Source of the DNA: Turnera subulata
Lineage: Eukaryota > Streptophyta > Magnoliopsida > Malpighiales > Passifloraceae
DNA: 64,000 bases
Reading direction: 5' to 3'
Assembly (NCBI GenBank): GCA_028386065.3
Contig: JAKUCV010001307.1
Location: 147,592-211,591, forward strand
Made by a program: the position numbers and the translations under genes
Shown: piece by piece, positions 57,251 through 64,000 of the stretch
Numbering within the stretch: position 1 is the stretch's first letter
Layout: each line of letters opens with the position of its first letter
Notes under the pieces: model-generated
Databases searched by the model: none
What the model was told of the DNA's origin: nothing
What the model saw: the letters and a program-made list of their open reading frames with translations, nothing else

Positions 57251-57490
57251 AAATTTTATTCTACGGCATACGGCTTAGAATAAAACTATGAAGGATTCTA
57301 ATATTTTTCTTAATAGATCCAGATAAAGAAATTAGTCACATGGACTAATTCTTTTGACATAAATTTTGTGTTTATGTTTTATCACCAATAAAATACAATC
57401 CAAATATTTGTAGACCATTTTCTTTGTGAATTTGGCACGAGAAATATTTACCCAACGGTTCAAGCATGCGTAATACACAATTACCTGCTT

Positions 57491-57583
57491 TAATGTTAAT
57501 TGGTTTAACATTATGAATTAGTTGCTAATTCGTTTAGCATCAATTGTTGGTTGTTCAATTTATAATCCACATGGGATTATAAA
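57491..57583 (+). repeat. Three long-armed hairpins in a row
   Basis: Arm TAATGTTAA with loop TTGGT (57491-57513), arm GAATTAG with loop TTG (57515-57531) and arm TTTATAATCC with loop ACATG (57559-57583). Confidence 0.85.
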
Positions 57584-57859
57584 ATTGTGCTTGACAAATA
57601 TGTTGTTTGGAGCATGATTAATGCTTAACTGTATTATTGGTTAAGTTAATTTTCATTATGCATTCAACTTTAGGACGATGACTGGGAACATAGTGAACAT
57701 TCGACTCCGGGTTATACATGTGATTATTAACTTAGTCAATCAAAGCTTAGCATTATATATGTATGTATGTTAAACATTATACTTTATATATGATCTTTTT
57801 GTGCATTTTGTTTGTTAAATATTATTATTGTTTCATATGTTATTGTCGCATAGCTAAAC

Positions 57860-58300
57860 AAAAAGTTGATGCTTAATGGCGATAATCATAAAATTTGGAA
57901 TTTAGTATTCCAGTATGTGCTAGTAGAGCAAAAGTGCTCTTGTGATCATCACTATTGTCATGAAAGTTGAAGACAGATCAGTGCGGCAAACCGTACAATA
58001 CAAAGTACTATTGTAACAAAAGTGTTGCAATGATGACCAAAAAGGGTCATTTTCCAATGATGAAATTGGATAGTACAAATTAGTACTTTACTTTGCATGA
58101 GTTAGCAAACTTTGTGTTTGCAACGGTCTTATTTTGTGTGTATTTGAATATAATTCTTAGTGAATTATAGACTCAGTAGCCACACATTATATTGTATGGA
58201 GATGTGATACTTGATCAATATTAAGTCTCACATGGAGATTAAATATTTTGACATGTAAGTGGCAACAATAAGGTGTTGCTTATATACTCATATCATACAA
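57860..58300 (+). pseudogene. Copia gag remnant
   Basis: The words MLNGDNHKIWNLVFQYVL resemble the N-terminal gag domain (NYKIWKRKIQYAL style). Stops follow at once. It supports a Copia identity but not a clade. Confidence 0.55.
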
Positions 58301-58448
58301 GTTAGTCTTGTGTAACATATGAGATGTGATCTTACATGATATATATCTTTTCTGACATGTCTTGGTTTAATTAGCCATACATGCTTTCATGACAAATTTA
58401 TAAACTTGATTCTGGATCAATTTTATATGGCTTCAATCTTATTACCGA

Positions 58449-58546
58449 ATAATGCTAGAGTTGGTCATACGGACCAACAGAGAATGCCAACGTTAGCAAA
58501 TAATATTTGCTTCCTAGCATTATACAAGCAGAATTTTCTGCTTGTA
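58449..58546 (+). repeat. Nested inverted repeats (three-way-junction shape) plus an 11-bp hairpin
   Basis: The outer arm ATAATGCTAG (58449-58458) pairs with 58514-58523. Inside are arm GTTGGTC with loop ATACG (58460-58478) and arm GCAAAT with loop AAT (58496-58510). Directly after, arm TACAAGCAGAA (58523-58533) pairs with 58536-58546. Confidence 0.8.
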
Positions 58547-58959
58547 AGTGTTATCTAGCCTATTATTGACCGTTTGGTAAAGTGATTGAAGCAAGGTCTT
58601 CATTTCTGTTTGTCCGCTGGACATCTGTGAGTCCGTTTACGTTTGGACTAGGCATCAAGCATGTTATTCATCATTTTTTTCTTCATTATGCCCAATTATA
58701 TCTATTTAATTTTCTAATTTTTAGAGGCATTAAGCTGTTTCTAAAGCTATATGAGTTTCACAGAAAATTAACTAGATATGAAGATATAAGATCTTCATGC
58801 TAATTGTGATTGTTTTGTCGATCCAACAAATGGGTATGTGATGAAATGGTATAGTGCATTTGTTGACTATTCCTAATAATCTATGACAAATGTGTTATAG
58901 AGTGACATGATGAAATGCTTCTGTAACGGTTAAGTAAACGAGGGCGCAAACCTTATTGC

Positions 58960-61030
58960 CACATGGGTAATATTTAATTGGTTACTGCCTATATACTTAA
59001 CAGTATGCCTGCATTGTCAGTTACAACTACTCTACATATGTTATGGAGTAGAATGCTTCCTACCAATTGTTTTAGTAACCTTGGGAGTTATGCTACTTAT
59101 AAATATTATTCCTCTCTACCTGACAAGATGTGCCTTCAGAGGAAGACAAGTGTCTTATGAGATACTTACTAACCTCAAAGGTTATATGTTTATAAGTCAA
59201 CAGAACAGTGAGAGTGTAGCTGAGTTTAAACCAACAGATGTTATATTCTTTGTGAATGAGTTTCCTAAGAAGGGTGAGGTAGGTTAAGGCCTATCTTTAA
59301 TTAAGGAAGAGGATTAAGACGTGCAAGGATTACTTTATTCGAGTGGGAGGATTTTTGACAGATGATGAATTAGTTTCTCATCAATAAACTTCCTCATCAT
59401 CAAGTCCGAATAAAAGTAATCTTGTTGTTCCAAGTGGGAGCGATAAAGATAGATCTTGTTCTAAGTGGGAGGGAGATTAGCGTTTTAATCCTAGTGGGAG
59501 CCATGTTGATCCAAATGAAAACAACATACCTGAATCACAATTAAGTGTGATTCTCATAAAAGATTGTCGTTGATGATTTGACATCAAAGATAGTGGGTCT
59601 TTTATGATATTCCTACATGATGAGCCTAGAAGAGGCTGCCTCAAAATCCTTCTAAAAAAAAATAGACAAAGGCACTTAAAGAATAGATAGAGTGAATGAG
59701 AGTCAATAAAGTTTAGGGACTGGTTGATCTCATTGAAAGACACAATGCCATTAGGAACAAATGTGTTCTCAAAAGCAAGCTTAAGGCTGGTGGCATAGTT
59801 GAGAAATTTAAGACTCAACTAAAAGGTAAAAGGTACACTACAAAAAGAGATAGATTACAAGAATCATTCTCGATTTCTGTGAGTTTTACCTATTTATGGA
59901 TGTTTCTAGCTATTACTTCAAACTTAAACCTTGGATTACGTCAAACGAATGTAATAATACCTTTCTCAATGGAGATTGAATGAAACAGATTGTGTTTCAT
60001 TAAAGAGGACCACAAATGTATGGTTTGTAGACTTTGAAATCTATATTGGTCTTCTAATCTTGAAGACATGTACCAAGTAAGTTTGTAATTTACATATAGT
60101 ATGTATATGGCATACTTATAGCTAGAAATAATATAGAGTTTAATCAACAAGGTAAAGAACCTAGTTGTCATCTCAATCGAGATAGATGATATGGATAAAG
60201 ATTGCATATAATCTTGAAATTAAGATTTCAAGATATTGTTTCAAGAAATTATTGCATTTCTCATAAGAGAATTACACTAATACAGATTTGGAATAATACC
60301 ATATGCATCAAAGTAATCCTATCTAAACTCCTGTCAATAAATGACATACTTTGAGAAAATGTGTCTTAAGACTCCTGATGAGAGTGATGAATAAGCCAAG
60401 TTCCATAGTGGAGCGCAGTCGGAAATTTGTTGTACATTGTGGTGTATGATAAACTAGATATTGGTTAAGCAAATGGCTTAATAAGTAGATATGTCAATCC
60501 GACTTAGGCTTAGCACATTACAAGCAGTTAAAAAGGATCATTGATGTCTAAAGAAGCCTACTAATTACATCTTTGTCACCAAGTAAAGAAAAGTCTTTCT
60601 TGGTTGAATACACAAGTCTTGATCATGTAAAAGATCTAAATCGTAGAAAAGTCTACATCTAGATATATGCTCTTACTAAATGATGGCGCCATATCATAAA
60701 GTAGTAAGAAATGATCATGTGTATTCTTATCTGTGATTGAGGCTAAATGTGTGGCTCTCACTTCCGCAGTGTAAAAGTTATTTGGTTGAATGAGTTCTTG
60801 GTTTATGTGATGGATAATGCATAGAACACTGATCTAGTGTTAGTCAACTATGATAGTGAGGCTGCAATTTTCATTGCCAAGAATGGCTAGTTTCACCAAA
60901 TAAGTAGACATCGAATACAACTATGCAGATGGCATTGTTGTATGCAAGGTTGTGAATGTGAAGTATCTGTCTAAAAGAGACAAGTGATCAGATGCACTGT
61001 TTAAGCCTTTACCTTAGGATGTGTTTGTGT
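58960..61030 (+). pseudogene. Copia integrase-RT-RNase H remnant
   Basis: Pieces in order are integrase end (AYILNSMPA, then GYMFISQQNSE, then EFPKKGE, 58978-59287), RT near 59640-60250 (the DVKTTFLNGDL word near 59935) and RNase H near 60740-61010 (CVALTSAV, NYDSEAAIFIAKN, KYLSKRD-like). Stops and frameshifts are frequent. The catalytic YVDD was not found. Confidence 0.7.
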
Positions 61031-62102
61031 AACACATTAGGTATTAAAATTATGTTGGCTTAAGTACTTCACTATATGCTTATTATTTTCCCAAAGTTCA
61101 CAACCTGTACTTAATGTTCTTGCTATCAATTAAGTTGATTTGCATACATACATTTGGATGAATGTTGTGTACATTCTTCAATTTATTTAAGAGTATGTCG
61201 AGTAGACACGAGGTTAGCCCTCTCACATGGATAACCGCCTCCTTATCTTAGTGATAAGTGGAGATGAGACAGATTTTAAGCAAAATTATCAGACGGATAA
61301 TTTGAGAGCTTGTGGCTTAAAATCATAAATGTCGACTATATAATGACAAAAGGTTATTTTAATGGTGGAATACGTTCACCAAGTCTACTTAGTGGGCCAG
61401 ATGTGAGTTCAAGTTGATGTGTAGATCGAGGAACTCAAATTTGGACAAATATGGTGTCTAAATATCATCTGTACAACATTCCATATGGGAAAGACAAATG
61501 CTCTATGGGAAAGGAGAAAATGTTGTAGCACATGTTTCATACCATGTGTGCGTTTTTGTCGACCAAACGGGTTTAGATAAGTTCAATCTCCGCTTACTGT
61601 TGTGTGAGACCCAGAGCCTTTATGGTGGCTCTATCGTGTACCCTCAGAACTCCGATCAGGTACTTGAGATTCTGCTTGATGTTTGCTATCTTAGTGTGTT
61701 GCCAAAGGACCATGGACACTGATTCGGTCTGGCGGGACATGTCTAGAAAAGCAAGTCAAGTTGAGTTAAGGGGATCGTGAGAAGAGGAAGATCATTGACC
61801 GAAATCACATTAGTTTGTATTCACCGGTGCAGCAACTATGACATACGGTTATAACTGTGAATACAATGCATTTTTAAAAGAGAGATCTTCGGTAGATTTC
61901 TAATGTGATTTATGATCTAGAGTACTTGCATACTTTTTGATCTACTTGCAGGTTTATACTTGATGAGAGGCTATATATTCCTAACAGATGTATAGCATTT
62001 ACCTCTCACAGTATGCTGGTCGCACGGTTCTACTTCCCTGTATGGATGTTCGCAGTTTTTTTGATGAGAATTTGTTTCTCATGATTGTGTTTATGAGCAC
62101 TC
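61031..62102 (+). other. 3' non-coding region of the decayed Copia
   Basis: No domain was recognised. It holds a hairpin with arm ATGAGAA and loop TTTGT near 62065-62085. The usual polypurine tract next to the following LTR was not seen. Confidence 0.45.
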
Positions 62103-63647
62103 TGTTAGTAATATGCCCAAAAGCCAATCTATGGATGATTGTATTCATGTATACATTTTGAGGTTATGCCTATATATATGATTTTGAGATAATCGCTTGC
62201 ACATATATATAACCCTAGTGTATATGTATTTGATATGTATATTCTTAAAAGTCCCTAGTCGTTTATTATTATGGTTGGGTTGTAATAATAAAATAAGACT
62301 AGCGTATGTTGAGGATTGTATGAGATGCGAATTCTACATACGGGTACAAGATGGGGATCTTGTTGACCGGACCGACCCACATAAGAACGCTACATGGAAC
62401 GTTATATGTATGTCGATAGCGTTTCTTATAGATGTATTGTCCTCCGACCTGAGATCATCAAGGTATCCAACATATGAATCATGTACTTTGATGTTATTCC
62501 TAGTCATCCGTAACTGGGTGGACATAAGGGTAATCATCGGGTATATGACGAGTATGTAGTGGGTTTTGATTGATCAAGAGGGGATTCGTCCGACCTATAT
62601 AACGGGTATATTATCGAGTAGGTTTCTTGATAGAGTTGAACTGTTAAATGCATGGCCATGCTCGGATAGGGTGATATGATGATATCACGGGTATCCGTTT
62701 TATACAGTTAACTCGAGGATCAAGAAACCGAGATTAGACATATACGAGATTGACGTTTCCATGTCTCGGTCTAATCTTGATAATGGGACGAAGGGACGAT
62801 GACATATTCCGAGGCATAGTGAATCAGTTCTGATCTTGTCGTTCGGGTAGCAATGATGTGTTGCTAGACGCTGCTCTTTGTTTATGATTGTAAAATGAGA
62901 TTTTACAATCATTGCCGGACGTTACAAGTGCCTACAGGGTCACACACATAGAACCGATGATTCGGGCAGGTGGTTGAACCATGGTTGTACCAGGTATGGT
63001 TGGTCCGTGGTTGAACCGTGGTTGGACCATGGTTGAACCAGGGCCGGTTTTGGCATCAATAATTGTCAGAATTATTGATGAAACATGCTTAGGTGGAGGT
63101 GTTAGGTCTGATGGGATTAGTGGGAGACAATGGTGGTAATGGTCATCACCATTGGTCCACCATGTTGGCCATTAGACTTAACTAATGTGGAAAAATGAGT
63201 GGTGTAGTGTGTGTGGCTTGTGACCAGATCATTCACCTCATTCTCAGCCCCTTGACCACGTTTTTGGCAGCCCCAAAAACTCCCTGAAAATACCTCCCTT
63301 CAGTTCTTCTTCTTTGTGAAAGAAGCAAGAGCATAAGCATTCCAAAACACCCCAAACACACACTAGCTCCTACCTTGTTGCTAGCACATCAAGTGGGAGT
63401 GCTCGAGGCTTGATTCGTGTGACGACTTGAAGCCGATCACGGTTCGTGTGGATACCGTAGAGGAGCAGGGCTTCTTCTTGCTCTTACTGATTCTACACGA
63501 CTATTAGGTGAAAGACCCTAATCTTACAGGTATGCAAATTTTGTTATACGGTTTACTAGCTTCACATGTGTTCTTGGTTGTTTCCCTTGTCTTCCGCTGC
63601 GTATCTCCTCTTCGATATGAATGTCATATAGCCTAGGGAAACTTACA
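62103..63647 (+). repeat. 5' LTR of a further Copia running off the window
   Basis: It begins TGTTAGTAATATGCCC, similar in style to known Angela/BARE-type LTR starts, and ends ACTTACA. It is followed by the primer-binding site TGGTAGCGGAGC at 63649. It contains long perfect hairpins (62345-62912) and a GGTTGAACC tandem repeat (about 62970-63045). ORFs inside are not credible. Confidence 0.65.
62970..63045 (+). repeat. Short tandem repeat GGTTGAACC(A/G)T
   Basis: About six units of 11-15 bp vary as GGTTGAACC, GGTTGTACC, GGTTGGTCC and GGTTGGACC. Each is nearly self-complementary (GGTT...AACC). Confidence 0.75.
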
Positions 63648-64000
63648 GTGGTAGCGGAGCAACTTGTGACGCTCTTAAACCGTGTAAATGATGCATATGT
63701 GATATGATCATCTAAGCATGTGTAGGAATCAACTTGTATATGTGATATGCTAGGTGATTTTAAATATGATGTGTTTTGTGGTTATCAAGTGATATGCTAA
63801 GTTTTGTTTTGGTATATATGATTTGCCATGCAAATATGTGCATAGGTTTGGTATGTTTTGAGTAAATATGCATGATATGTTTTATGTGATATAGCATGAT
63901 CATGCCATTTTGTGTTCAATTGAGTATATGAGATATGCATGTTGATTTGTCAAAAGTGTTTTGACAAGAAGCACTTGATTGGTATGAGATATCAATTAAG
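63648..64000 (+). mobile_element. Primer-binding site and leader of the last Copia
   Basis: TGGTAGCGGAGC at 63649-63660, then an AT-rich leader with many GATATGC/TGATATG words. No coding sequence is reached before the window ends. Confidence 0.55.

Larger units (their letters stand above)
55424..62102 (+). mobile_element. Interior of a decayed Copia
   Basis: The order fits one element: primer-binding site, GC-rich cassette, hairpin array, gag remnant, integrase/RT/RNase H remnants and a 3' non-coding region. All coding parts are heavily decayed. Since no matching LTR closes it before 62103, the right end may have been cut off by the following element, or lost by recombination between the two. 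Confidence 0.65.

Noticed and set aside
1..64000. tRNA, rRNA or other structural RNA genes
   Set aside because: No cloverleaf with box A/B sequences or rRNA segments was recognised; tRNA-like words are primer-binding sites next to LTRs.

Overview
The window reads as nuclear DNA of a flowering plant, probably a eudicot judging only from the style of its one host gene. It is AT-rich, has one intron-containing gene with GT-AG splice sites, and is otherwise almost entirely nested transposable elements. No bacterial operon, rRNA, tRNA or CRISPR signal was seen.

Layout. 1-2362: 3' half of a decayed Copia element (+). 3089-5597 (-): the only convincing host gene, two exons, a plant protein of unknown function with a tryptophan-rich, charged C-terminal half. 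6033-12292 (-): a Copia element with 199-bp LTRs and target-site duplication (TSD) AAAGA, with a chimeric interior that holds an antisense LINE-endonuclease-like ORF and a GC-rich leader cassette. 12381-30215: a second Copia (+), split by a foldback MITE and by a minus-strand solo LTR (16029-29990, TSD CATAC). That solo LTR holds a Tat/Ogre-like non-autonomous element (16620-27267, TSD CTAAC), whose 5' LTR holds another solo LTR (17862-20564, TSD ATTTC). 30273-53955: an old hAT-like element split by a Tekay-type chromovirus (30570-47522, TSD ATCAA) and by the best-preserved Copia of the window (47754-53855, TSD AGCTC). The Tekay 5' LTR contains a solo LTR (TSD GTAAC), and its 3' LTR is broken by an inverted pair of related LTRs. 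55113-62102: a decayed Copia with another LTR type, followed by the 5' LTR of one more Copia (62103-63647) that runs off the window.

All autonomous-type elements are broken. The youngest Copia has one frameshift and one stop. The Tekay element lacks its protease and has Glu in place of Asp at two RT catalytic positions and at a probable RNase H one. The second Copia has lost its protease Asp and everything after integrase.

The most unusual signal is a theme shared by several unrelated element families: runs of short perfect hairpins in which the loop is conserved but the two arms differ from unit to unit and stay complementary. Examples are variable arms around CTGAA/CAGAA in Copia, around ATATG at 56.7-57.3 kb, around TAGC at 23.9-24.9 kb, around TTA at 32.1-32.3 kb and around AGAC/CGAC/AAAC at 42.1-45.2 kb. 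Copies of one family show compensatory arm changes even inside RT coding sequence. This points to selected RNA structure or to a hairpin-templated mutation process. I know of no description of it, but it needs a computed null model.
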